Origin: Nelumbo lutea
Taxonomy: Eukaryota > Streptophyta > Magnoliopsida > Proteales > Nelumbonaceae
Reading direction: 5' to 3'
NCBI GenBank assembly: GCA_022828595.1
Contig: JAKGHH010000001.1
Span: 72,102,401-72,166,400 of the forward strand
DNA: 64,000 bases
A program made the translations under genes and the position numbers. Positions within the stretch are counted from its first letter, which is position 1. Each line of letters starts with the position of its first letter. Under the pieces are notes generated by a model. The model made no database searches and had not been told where the DNA came from. It saw only the letters and a list, made by a program, of their open reading frames with translations. This document shows, one piece after another, positions 23,001 through 35,000 of the stretch.

Positions 23001-26000
23001 TTTCCCCAATTGCATTACTTCAAATGGCTAATGTGATATTAAACATTATGCATTCTTGATTCTACGAGCTGCCTTTGTACCAAGCCCCTCAAGGCAAGCC
23101 TAAACATTAAGTGTCTTTTAAAAATATCTTTTACCAGGATAAATGAATGATCAACATTGGCAAATTTGGGCTTGCCTCGAGGGGCTTGATTGAGGGTCTG
23201 GGGGTGGAGCCCTTGGCCCAATTGCTAAACACACGCACAAAAAAAAAGAAAAGAAAAAATGCACAGATTTTCAAAATGCGCATGTCTGGACTCGAGTGCA
23301 AGGTGCACTAGGCGCACACCTTTTGAAAATGGTGTGCTTAGGATCTAAGTAAAGCACATACAGTAAAATGCGCCTCGCCTGTGTGCCTAGGCGCACCTTT
23401 TAAATCACCGTCCATGGCTTGATGGATTGCTATATAAACTTTGTAGACTATTTAAAGAGTTGGTCAAAGTAGAAGATTATGTCTAGGCACTGGGAAGCAG
23501 TTTTGTAGACACAATTTGTTACAAGGTAGGGTCTGGTTCCAAATTCTTGGAATTGACCTCGAGCTGGCCTTGAACCGACCCCACCTAATTTGTTACAAGG
23601 TAGGGTCTGGTTCCAAATTCTTAGAACCAACCTTCACCTAGGTCGGTTCCAAGGTCTAGGGGTTTACCCTATCCAAACCGACCTAATGAACCGGCCTTGG
23701 AACCAAACTTGCCTTGAAATAAATTCCATAATATTCTTAAGGATGTGAAGATTTGAACCCAAGCACTCATGGTTACAAATGCCATGGTCTCACTTTACCA
23801 TTGAGTTAGTTTAGTGATTTGATCATTTGTTTTCATTTTTTTAAAGGACATGTTTCATTTCTTTTGAAGGGGAAGAGTAAAGAAAGAACAGGTTCCATGG
23901 GTAGACCTTGGAACTGACCCCAGAATTTCTAAGGCTAGAACCGACATTGGAACCGACTTTTACAGGGTAGGTTCTAGTTCCAAAAACTTGGAACCGGCCC
24001 CTACAGGGTAAGGTTCCAGTTTCTGCCATTGGAACCGAACCGAACTGACCCATGCCCACCCCTATGAACTTATCGTTGCTCCAATTTACTTATGAAGACA
24101 TATAAAAGGAAGCCTTGCTCCTAATGTCATCCAACATAGAAAAAGCGCTAATCCAACACTTTCTTGTATAGCCAAGAATTCAATTTGCATGATATCTGCA
24201 CCATTGCTAACCCTATCACCTACAAACTATTACACCAATAGAGATGGCAATTTAACCTGTCTTTGTGGGGCTTTGCCATTTAACTATTCATTGGGTTTGG
24301 GGTGGGTTTTGGGGAAACATGAAACTCTGGGGACAAGCGGGGTGGTAGTTGTCTACCCGCCTCGATCTTGGCTTCGAACTTGCCCCGACAAAAATTACAT
24401 GTCATTGGTGTTCTTGGGATCTTGCAAGTAGGGGTGGATTTGAGCCGAATACTTGGCTATTCGAGCTTGTCTCGTTGTAACTGACATAGGCTCGAGCTCA
24501 ATTCGAGCTAGAGACTTGAGCTCGAGCTCGACTGCAAGCCAATTTTTTTTTAAATAAAAAATATACATATAAAAATATTTTTTATTTTACATACAAAAAA
24601 TACTAATTATAAAAATTATTTACTATTATATATAAAAAATAAAAAATTATATATAAAATATTATTATGTAAAATAAAAATTATTTATTATATATATTTAT
24701 ATGTATATGTATGTATGTATATACTAAAAATATTTATTTATTATACTAGGCTCGCGAGCCTCATGAGCTGAGCTTCGCTAGGCTCGAGCTCGAGTCAATT
24801 AGCAAATGAGCCTATATATCAGGCTCAAGCTCGGCTCGAAGCTCAGTTTAAACCGAATCGAGTTGAGCTTTTCACAAGCCGAGCTCGGATAGCTCGTAAG
24901 AAGCTCGGCTCGTTGCCACCCCTACTTGCAAGTGACAATATTTCCAAGCTGGATCTCTTCTATTTCCTTGAGTTCCTTGGCTTTCTTCTTGACTAGCACC
25001 CACATCAGCCATTTTTTATTAAATATTCACACACAAAACTATGGAAGCACCTTAACCTTAAATCAATGAAAAAAATTAAATTAATTATTAAGTGACAAGA
25101 ATGACTGTATTGAAAAATATAAAAAAATAAAAACTAAACACAGATACATCAGAACTATGGAAAATAAGTGTGTTTACCTCAACTGAATGTGATGTGAATC
25201 CACAAGATGTCAAGATCACAACAAAACCTATTATGAGTCTAAGAAAAAGATCAATGTTTTAGTATAAAAATGAGAGGAAAACTAAAACAAATCAGTAGAA
25301 GAAAGAAATAAATAACGTGTAAAAGGATAAAATCAGTGGAAGGAAGAAGGCGGGTGGAACCCCTGTTTTTAGGGTAAAACTGATGATGATGAAAGGAAAA
25401 TCTGCCCCTGTTTTAATGTAGAAACCTGTGGAAGAAAAAAAAAACAAGAAAGAAAGTAATAAAGAGGGGCTCTGCCCTGTTTTCGGTGCAAACCGGTGAG
25501 GAAAAAAGAAGAAGAAACGAACAGGGAAGAAGGCCCTGCTTTATTTCGATTGAATCTGCCGTTGGAAGAAAAATGGAGCCTTGGTCTTGGACAAACAACT
25601 GTTCCTCTTTACTTCAGGAAGTTTTTGATGATTTCCAACTATTTTTCTATTATTTTTACTATATGGTATGCAATAGATGTAAAAAAATAAAAGAAATAGA
25701 CCTTTTATATATGATAACAGTTATCTATAAACTAAATGCTGTCTGACTTTTGAAACCGTGAATATTTGTCTTCTGATGGAGCTCATTTCTAGTTGGGGAA
25801 GGGTTAAAAAAATGGAGGAGAAGAACTTCATGGAGGTCAATCGGGGGAGAAAATCTCTAAAGGTGGAGGCAAAGAACTTTCTGTTGGAAAAACTAAGAAT
25901 CAGAGGGCAGATCAGCTTGAAAATCTGGAAAGCTAAGATGGCTATGGTGTTGTTGGTAGGATTGAATGTGGTAGAGTGGTTTACAGACATTTTCTGTCAA

Positions 26001-29000
26001 GGATGAAAACAGAAATGGAAAAAGTTATAGAAAAGAAGGAAAGGGAGGATCTCTCGAAGACGGTAGTGAACCTTGAACCCCCCAACCAGATGGTTTCTAC
26101 CTTGGTGCAAGCTGGAAATACAGTGGCACTACTGGTATCGGCGGAAAAAAGGAGAATGGTCCAACAGGCTGATTGTTGAATGCCTTTTGATGGGTGAAAA
26201 TCTTTGCTTGATCCTCTGGATAACAAGCCAGAAGTTGAGGCTTTGTGTCTGCAGGATTAACTTGGCTCAGTGAACATTTTCAGGTGGTCTCCTTCATCAA
26301 ATTCAAAGGATTCCTCAATTCTGGAAGGGCTGATAGTGCGTGTGGTTGGTTTACCATTCCATCTTTGGAATGATGTAGCAGAAGCCATTGCAGTATTGTG
26401 TGGAGAAAGACTGGCTGGTGCTTTTTGGGGAGATCTCAGGTCTGCAGCAATCCTATTAAATGGAGTCAAGCCCGAGGAGATCCCCAGGAAAGTGAACTTG
26501 AGAGTTGAAGGTGCTTTCTTGGTGGTCTGGTTGGCTTCCTCCATAAAGGCTGAACTGTGGAGGGAAGCTCAAAGGGAGGAAGACAACAAGGTTGAAGAAG
26601 AAACCTTATGTGGCAGCAAGGGGTTGGTAGACATGCAAGGAAGAGACAATTACACAAAAAAGGGTGAGCAAGCTTTTAGAAATTCAAAAGCCTTGCTGAA
26701 GATGGGAAGCCTAGACGTGATCAACAAGGTAATAGCTGGGTGTCTGACAGATCATATGCTTTAGCTGTAACAAATGGCGTTAAAAGGGGGCAGTCAACTC
26801 CTTTGGACCGAAGTCAAAGGAATTTAGGGGAGTTGTACCGTTGGGTCCATTAAAAATAAGTGGGGTCCCATCTCTACCCAATCTAGGTCAGGCAAATATG
26901 AGTGGGCCCTCTCAGATAGGTGGGCCCCAGAATTCAGAAAATGGGCTATCCAACAGACTAGGGGAGAAAACTCCTAGTGGGCCAACTGCTATGGGCCCAT
27001 CTAAGGTGGGACAGGTGGAGCAAGATATTAGACCAATTTATGGGCCGAAGCTTATCAGCCCATCAAAGGGACCCAAGTCTAACTTAAAGGATCACATGAC
27101 CAGGGGAGTGGTGACGATAGATGGTAAGGACCATCTATTTTCTTCTTCTTTGAGCACAACAGCCTGAAAGTCAGAGAAATCGAACTTTTCTCTTCCTGGA
27201 AGCTCACTGCAATGGATTGTGTCGGCAAGGTTAAATAGATTGTTGCTGGAAAAGCGCAACCCAAGGAGTATCAGGTGAAGTGATTTAGAGGAGTTTAGGC
27301 AGGATGATCACTCTGAGGAAGACTTTAGTGATACTGACTTAGATGATACAGTAAGCTTAGGGAGCATCGACCTGAGCAACTCGAGTAATGTTTTTGAGGA
27401 AGATAGTTTGGGCACGGAAGTACTTTTTCAGGAGGGAAAGGAAGCTAATTCACAAACAATTGAGGATGATGTTGTGAGAATAATGGATCAGCCTGTGAAG
27501 ACCACGGTTATGGCTCAAGTGAGAATAATTCACAAAAGCAGGATATGATTTTGGAAGGGAAAGAGCCTAACACTTTGATCTGTAATGTAACACCAGAAAA
27601 TGGGCAACACCGGAAGACGAGCTTGGTTGTTAAAGTTGACAGGGTATTGAATTATACTGTAAATTCTCCAATACGAATCCAATCACAGGGAATAGGTTTA
27701 GGCCTGCCTTCTTATGCTGGTTCCCTTCCCTCGGAAGATGCCCCCTTGGTCCCCAACAACACAGGTATTGTTGTCCATTCGTTTTTGGTTACTAATGTGC
27801 CTCCTGTGCTTGAAACAGATGCTCCAACATCCCGAGTGGAACTAGAGAAGACATGGGAGCAGATTTGTGCATTGCTAGAGGAGTATAAAGAGGAGGGATT
27901 AGATCACAGGGAGTGAGTGGTAACTCTTCAGAAGAAGGATTGTGACATAAGCTATAATTTGGGCGGGCGGGGGGGGGGGGGGAGGAGGAGAGGCTGAAGC
28001 CAGTGCATCAACCAGGAAGACTGAGGGTAATATGAAAAGGAAAAAGATGAAAAGGTCAGAAATGGAGAGATTAATCTCAGACATTGAGGGTGACATTGTA
28101 TTCAGTGGTAGAAGGGAAAGAAGAAAGGTTCTGCTATAAGGTGGAGTCTGTTGGGAAGGGTTTTTTGAAAGAAGTTTTTCAATGAAAATCATCAGCTGGA
28201 ATGTGAGAGGTCTAGGGAGTGAAAGAAAGGGAAGGGCAATTAAAGATTTACTAAGAAGAGAGAAATTGGACATAGTGTTGTTATAGGAAACCAAGCTGGC
28301 AGAATTGGACAGAAGATGGGTCAGAAGTGTGTGGAGATCAAGAGGAGTTTGTTGGACTTCGGCTCCTTGGGGAGCCTCTAGAGGTCTAGTTACTTCTGTG
28401 TCTTTAAAGTTCAGGAATGTAGGGGATGGTTTCACCTGGGTTCTAACCAATGTCTATGGGCCAAACACTTATAGAGAAAGGAATGAGATGTGAGATGTGG
28501 GAAGAGTTATATGGTATACAAGGTCTATGGGATGGTCCTTGGTGTCTGGGGGGGATTTCAATGTAATTAGGTTTTGTAATGAATCTAATAACCCCCAAAG
28601 ATCAGTTATGACCAGCATGAGAAAGTTCAATGAACTGATTAGTATGTGTGAACTAAAGGATTTGCCCCTCTTATAAGCCAATTTCAGGTGGTCTAATTTC
28701 CAAGAAAATCCCCTTTGCTCAAAATTAGATAGATTCCTCTTTAATGAAGAGTGGGAGAACCATTGGAGGAATTTGGTGGCTAGAGCTTTACCTAGAGTTG
28801 CTTCTGATCACTACCCTATCCAGTTAAGTCCTGATAAGTCTTGAAAATCTAGGCTCCGGTCCACGACCTTTTAGATTTGAGAATATGTGGTTAACTCACC
28901 TAGACTTTGTGCACTTGGTTGGGGAATGGTGGAGAGAAGATTTGAGAGGGGTGAAGTGGAAGGGAGTGAGATTCCACAAAAAGCTAAAAAGATTGAGATC

Positions 29001-32000
29001 CAAAATCAAGGAGCGGAATAGGGAGCACTTTGGAAGGATAGAGGAGCAAAAAACTAACTTGGTGTCCAGGATTGAGGAACTAGATTCCAAAGAAGCCCAA
29101 AGGATTTTGGATCCTTTGGTGTCCAGGTGGAGAGAGGAAATTTCTTGGAGGCAAAAGTCAAGACACAAATGGATTAAGGGGATGGAAATACAAAATTCTT
29201 CCATGCATTAGCTAATGGGAGGAGAAAAAATTTTGTGGCCAACTTAGAGGTGAATGGAGAGGAAGTCACAAACCAAGATGAGATAGCTGGATTGTTTGTG
29301 GATAATTTCAAATCAATCTATAGGAAATTGTTGAATAATAGGCCAATTTTGGAAGGAATGGATTGAACTAGGTTGTCTGAAGAACAAGTAAATTGGTTAG
29401 AAAGGGATTTTAGTGAAGAGGAGATCATACAAACAATGTTTTCAATGGATAGATCCAAAGCACCTGGTCCAGATGGCTTCACCATGGCTTTGTATCAGGA
29501 CTGTTGGGATGTGGTTAGAGAAGACCTTGTAGGGGTGTTTTAGGAATTTGTAGACAAGAATAAGGTAAACCTTGGAGTTAATGCTACCTTCTTAGCCCTA
29601 ATCCCAAAGAAGATAGATGCAAAGGACCCAAAGGATTTTAGGTCGATTAGCTTAGTGACAAGCATCTATAAAATCCCAGTTGCAGTGCTATCTGTGAGAG
29701 TTCGAGTAGTGCTGCCCTCCTTCATTAGTCAAGCACGAGGTGCTTTCGTGGAAGGAAGGCAAATACCAAATCAGATTTTAATAGCAAATGAGTATGTGGA
29801 GGACATGAGAAAGTTGGGAAATCAAGGTTTTTCTTGTAAGCTGGATTTAGAAAAGGCCTATGGTCTTGTGGATTGGAGGTCCTTGGGTGTTGTGGATTTG
29901 GAGATATTTCTTTTCACCTATAGGGAAGAGGAAGTGAGAGGTTGGAGGGTAGGAAGGAACAATGTCTGGATGACCCACCTACAATTTGTTGATGGCATCA
30001 TAATCTTCTATGAAGGGGGTGATAGGCGAGAAGTGAGGAATCTTAGAGCCTTGGTACAATACTTTTAGAATGTCTCCAATTTGAAGATAAACTTAGACAA
30101 GAGTTGTGTGGTAGGTGTTAATATGAATGGGAGGGTTCTTGAGTTTGTGGCGGATTGTTTAGGTTGTCCCATTTCTTCTTGGCCCTTGTAGTACCTAGGT
30201 CTCCCTCTAGGTGCTAACCAATGTTTTAAAATGTGGAGGTGTGACACAAGGCATTCCACTACCTAGAGGCGTGAGGCGTTGTTCAAAACGCAAGAGGCGT
30301 AAGCCTCCTAAACACAAGGAGGCATAAGCCTCCTTAAGAGGAGGAGGAAGAGGAAAGGGGGATCTCACTTTTTCTTTATTTTTAATAAAAATCTTTTATA
30401 TTAAGAAGAATAAAGATGCATAACATTAGTTGAAGGGGGGGTCCTTTTAGAAGATGGTGATGAAGTCATTCTTACTGGCTATTGCAAGGTTCTTCCTAAC
30501 ATTTATCTTTTTCTTTTTTCTTGGAATTTGATGTGACTATATTCTTCATGAATCATAGAAACATGCACAATGAATTAGCTTCCTCTCAACATTGTATGTA
30601 TTCTTGACCATTTATGTTGTGAGACTTCCAACCACAGCCTCATCTGCCAAATCCTTCTCCATCATTTCTTTTTGTGCATGGAAAAGTATGCTCTAAATTT
30701 GAATTTACCCAAAAAAAAAAAAAAAGAAAAGAAAAAGGGTCTATATTTGATCATGCAAGGGGTAGAAGCAAAAAGGCCATTACCCAATGTTGGTCCCAAC
30801 CAATGTTTTAAAACACAGAGGTGTGATGCGAGGCGTTCCACTACCTAGAGTCGTGAGGCATAGTTCAAAACGCAAGAGGCATAAGCCTCCTTAAGGCTAT
30901 GTTTGGTTTGAAGGAAAAGGTAGGGAAAGGAAGGGAAAGATATCAAAACCTATACAAGGTTTGTAAAGGTTTCCTTGCCTTTCCTTTCCTTTCCCTACTT
31001 TTTCCTTCAAACCAAACATAGCCTAAGAGGAGGAGGGTTCGGAGGATGTAGAGAAAGGGGGGATCTCATTTTTTTCTTTATTTTTAATAAAAATCTTTTA
31101 TATTAAGAAGAATAAAGATGCATAACATTAGTTGAAAGGGGGGGGGGGTACGCCTCTAGCTGAAAAGAGGGTGCGGGGTAAGGGGCAAACCACTTTCTTT
31201 CCCCTAGTCGAAGGGGTAAGGGGCAAATCACTTTCTTTCCCCTTATCTTTTCTTCCCTTCCCTTTTCTTTTCTTTTCTTTTCTTTTTTTTTTCTTCTCTT
31301 TCTTTTTCTTTCCCTTCCCTTTGTTTTCCTTTCCTTTTTTTGCTTTTTTCTTTTTTTTGTCGTTTTATATAAGATGTGCATGAGGCGTACACCTCTAGCA
31401 AGCCTCATGAAAAAAGTGCATGAGGCGTACGCCTCAAAGGTGTCAGCGCCTCTGGCGTACGCCTCAGGGTGTTTTGGGAGCGCCTTGTCTGGAGGCGCGC
31501 CTCCAGGCGTACGCCTCCCACACCTTTTAAAACACTTGTGCTAACCCAAAGAATAGTAGTTTTTGGACCTTAGTTTTGGAAAAGTTTGAGAAAAGATTAG
31601 CCTCTTGGAAAAAGAACTACATCTCTCTAGGGGGTATAGTGACTTTATTGGGAGCCACTCTAGCAAACCTACCATTCTATTTTTTCTCTATCTTTAGGAT
31701 TCCTACTAGGGAGACTAAGAAGTTTGAGAGACTAATGAGAAATTTTCTTTGGGAGCCAGGGGAGGAAAAAAAGATTACTTAATTAACTAGGAAATAGTTT
31801 GTAGGAGTAAAGAGGAGGGTGGACTGGGATTAGGAATGCTAGTTCTCAAGAATCAAGCTCTCTTAGGAAAATGGTTGTGGAGGTGGACAATGGCCCTTAG
31901 AAAGGGAGAGGTTGTGGCATGAAGTGATAGCTAGTATACACGGCAGATTGGAAGATGGATGGGATGTTAGTGTATCACATCGAGCTATGTTGGCAACTCC

Positions 32001-35000
32001 GTGGAAAGCAATCCAGAGTATCCTCCCTCAATTTCTGAATTATGTTAGGTATGATGTCAACTCTAGTAACTCTGTACCCTTAAGGACCGGTACCTGTCCC
32101 TCTCTTCAAGGAAAAAACTGTCTCTCACTTTCTCCCAACACCTGCCTCACCCTCTTCCTTAAGTTGGGACTTTGGTTTTCGTAAAGGCTTGAGGGATGAA
32201 TTGGCACTCCTCTTGGACCACTGAAACTGAATTTGCATGTCTTGAGTGAGCTGGTAAATTTTCTTTTTTTTTTTTTGTCATTTGAGAACTTCTACAAACT
32301 AACATCTTCCTTTTGCAGCCAGTTAATAGCCACTCTAGAGTCACCCTCCACCAGCAACTTCCTAATATTCATCTGTTTGGCTCTTTTTATTCCTTCTAAT
32401 ACTGCTGAAATTTCAGCTCTCAGAGAATCCCCCCAACCTGTAGGCCCTGAAAACATGGCCAAAATTCGACCTTCTTCGTCCCTGAACACTCCACCTATAC
32501 CTGAAGGGCCTGGGTTTCCTTCGCTGCTGCCATCAAAATTCAATTTAGTGAACCCCAAAGTTGGAGGAGACCAAGTTGGAAGTTGGAACAGGGGAATTAA
32601 TCAACCGAGCAGACCAAGGTACTTCTTTCCAATTTCTAATGATATTTCTTGCTGAGAATCCTTCAAATAGCCTGATAGACTTGACCTAATGAACCACCCT
32701 AACATAGATTAAGTCAATGATGGCTTCTTTGTTCTTTTCCTTTTCATGGAAAGTTTGTTGATTCCTTTCCTCCCACACTGTCCAACATACAGCTGCTCTT
32801 ACACATCTTCACAAAATTTTACCTCTTTTTTAAACCTCTCACTGAAGTAGAGTTAAACAAGCTTTGCACACTTGGGGGGGGGGGGGGTGGGCCACCTGCA
32901 ACCAAAAAGAGAGACAAACCAACACCAGATTTCTGATACAAAAGGACAAGAAACTAATAAGTGATAACAGCTCTCACCATTCTTCTTACATAAGATGCAC
33001 CAGTGCGGAGAGTGTTTCAGACCTGTTGTCTCTTCTTGGTAGTGTTTTTTTGGACCCTCTTAGATTGGATATGAGATTATGGTCCCCTTATCCAAAAGAT
33101 TATTTCCACGTAAAATTATTATTTTCTGCTGGAGGTGCTTTATAGTAAGATCAATACCTTGGACTGCTTGCAGAAGAAAAGGCCTTTCATGTGCTTGTCC
33201 CCTAATTGGTGTGTACTTTGTAGGGCTAGTGGTGAGGATTGCTCCCACTTACTTTTATCTTGTTCCTTCTTAGCCTTGTTTTCAGGCCCTGTGGGAATAG
33301 GAGACTCTACTAGAGCTGAGATTTTAGTGGCTGTACAAGGTATTCAGATTGCAAAACAATTAGGAGTTCAGAATTTGGTAATTGAAGGAGACTCCAAAAT
33401 TGTTGTGGGATGGCTGACAGATCCAGGCTCAGTGTGGAAAACATTAGCCACCTATTACTGCATTGTTCCTTTGCTTCTAGACTGTGGCAGCTATTTTTTT
33501 TTTCTTGTTGTTTGGGAGGGAGTGAGCAGCATCAAATGAAGGGAAGATCTGTTCATGGCATTATGTGGGGGTGGGGTGGGGGCAGTGCTGTGGGGATTGT
33601 GGAGTAAATGAAATGCAATAATTTTTGGAGAATGTCATAAGTAGGTGGAGGAGGTTTTTGAACTTATAAAATGAGGGCTGCTCATTGGGCAGTGATTTGT
33701 GATGATTTCAAAGGGGTTTCCTTTAATGATTTACTGAAGGAATGGCAGCTAAGCTTGTTGTGCGTTTTCAATGTAGCAGACAACCTAGGATTGTTGAATG
33801 GTCCCCTCCTGATGCTGGAAAGATCAAGCTAAATTTTGATGGGTGCTGTTTGGGCAACCTGGGGGCTTCCGGTTAGAGGGAGTTGTGAGGGACGAAAGTG
33901 GCAACATACTTTGTAGTTTATCAGGATTGGTTTGTGAAGGTAATTTCATTGAGAGCTGAATTGTTGGCATTAATTCAAGGGTCAAAGTTGATGAGGATGC
34001 AGGGCTTGATAAATCTGGAAGTTGAAGGGGACTGTGAAACCATCTTCTGTTGGGTGAATCACAAAATCAAGTTCCTTGGACTTTTAGATCATTGGTGAGA
34101 CTAGTGCTGGGGTGGGAAGAGATGTTTTAGTTTAGGGTTGCACAGGACGAGCTTGTAATATGTAATTTGGCTTTTTATTTTTTTTAATCTTTCTTTCTTT
34201 TTTTATCTCTAGTTGTATATGCTCTTTGGTGGAGGGCTGAGTTGAATTTGTATCTATATTTGTGTTTCACTCAATGATTTGGATAATATTTTTTGATAAA
34301 TTTTAATTTTGAATAATATTAGTAATAGAAGAAGCATTCTTCAAAAAAAAAAAAAAGAAAACAGTAAAACGAGCGAGGAAATTAGTAACCCAATTGCAAA
34401 CTTTACAGACTAACAGAGAGCTACTGCAGAATACACTGACGAGCTGCCTGGCCTTGAAACACCTTCAAGAGGAAAACGAGGCAATAGAGGAAAGACTAGA
34501 AGTAGACGTGAGGAAAACAAGGTTGATTGTGAAAATGCCTGACCCAATTTCTGCTTAACAAATGGCTTCCCTCATTGTTAAGCAGGGGGGTCTAATGTAA
34601 GAGAGTTGATTAGTATACAACTATATTGAGACCTCAGTATGTCATTACGAGTCTGAAATATTGCATCTTTTCCGGACCCAGCAGGATCCCTATGGGAACT
34701 CACGGGGATCAGACTAGGCACAACCTCTAGGATATCGTGATTGGACCGAGACATGTGGCAGAATCGCGATGGAGGTCAAGGAGGTTGCACATGATGGTAC
34801 AATGGTCCCCCCAGGATATGTGTCTACACTCAGGGCACTCAAAACCATGTGTAGGACCATACAATGGTCCCCCGAGGACACATGTTCTAAGGAAAACCCA
34901 GGTTTGTTCCCTCTGTAAAGGCAAGGAACATTCTGGAATGATTTGAACCATGCATGTCTCCATGGCAAACCTCTTCAATATATAGGGGGCTTGATTTCCT

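Larger units (their letters stand above)
25758..32180 (+). mobile_element. near full-length but decayed LINE in intron 5
   Basis: In order: ORF1-type sequence with a DUF4283-like region (26270-26550), a Pro/Ser/Gly-rich linker (26841-27167), endonuclease (from 28182), RT (29380-30219 continuing at 31546) and a post-RT region to about 32180. A 1.3-kb hAT-type MITE interrupts RT at 30220-31537. Removing it restores the reading LPLGA-NPKNSSFW, a conserved LINE RT segment. Stops and frameshifts occur throughout. The 3' end with RNase H is missing or displaced by the antisense LINE that follows. Confidence 0.85.

Noticed and set aside
27899..28450. Minus-strand 183-codon frame
   Set aside because: Lies antisense to a LINE (linker and endonuclease), has no motif, and is open because of composition and a poly-C run.
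31103..31408. Lys/Arg/Glu-rich frame on the minus strand
   Set aside because: Translation of the homopurine tract of a MITE.
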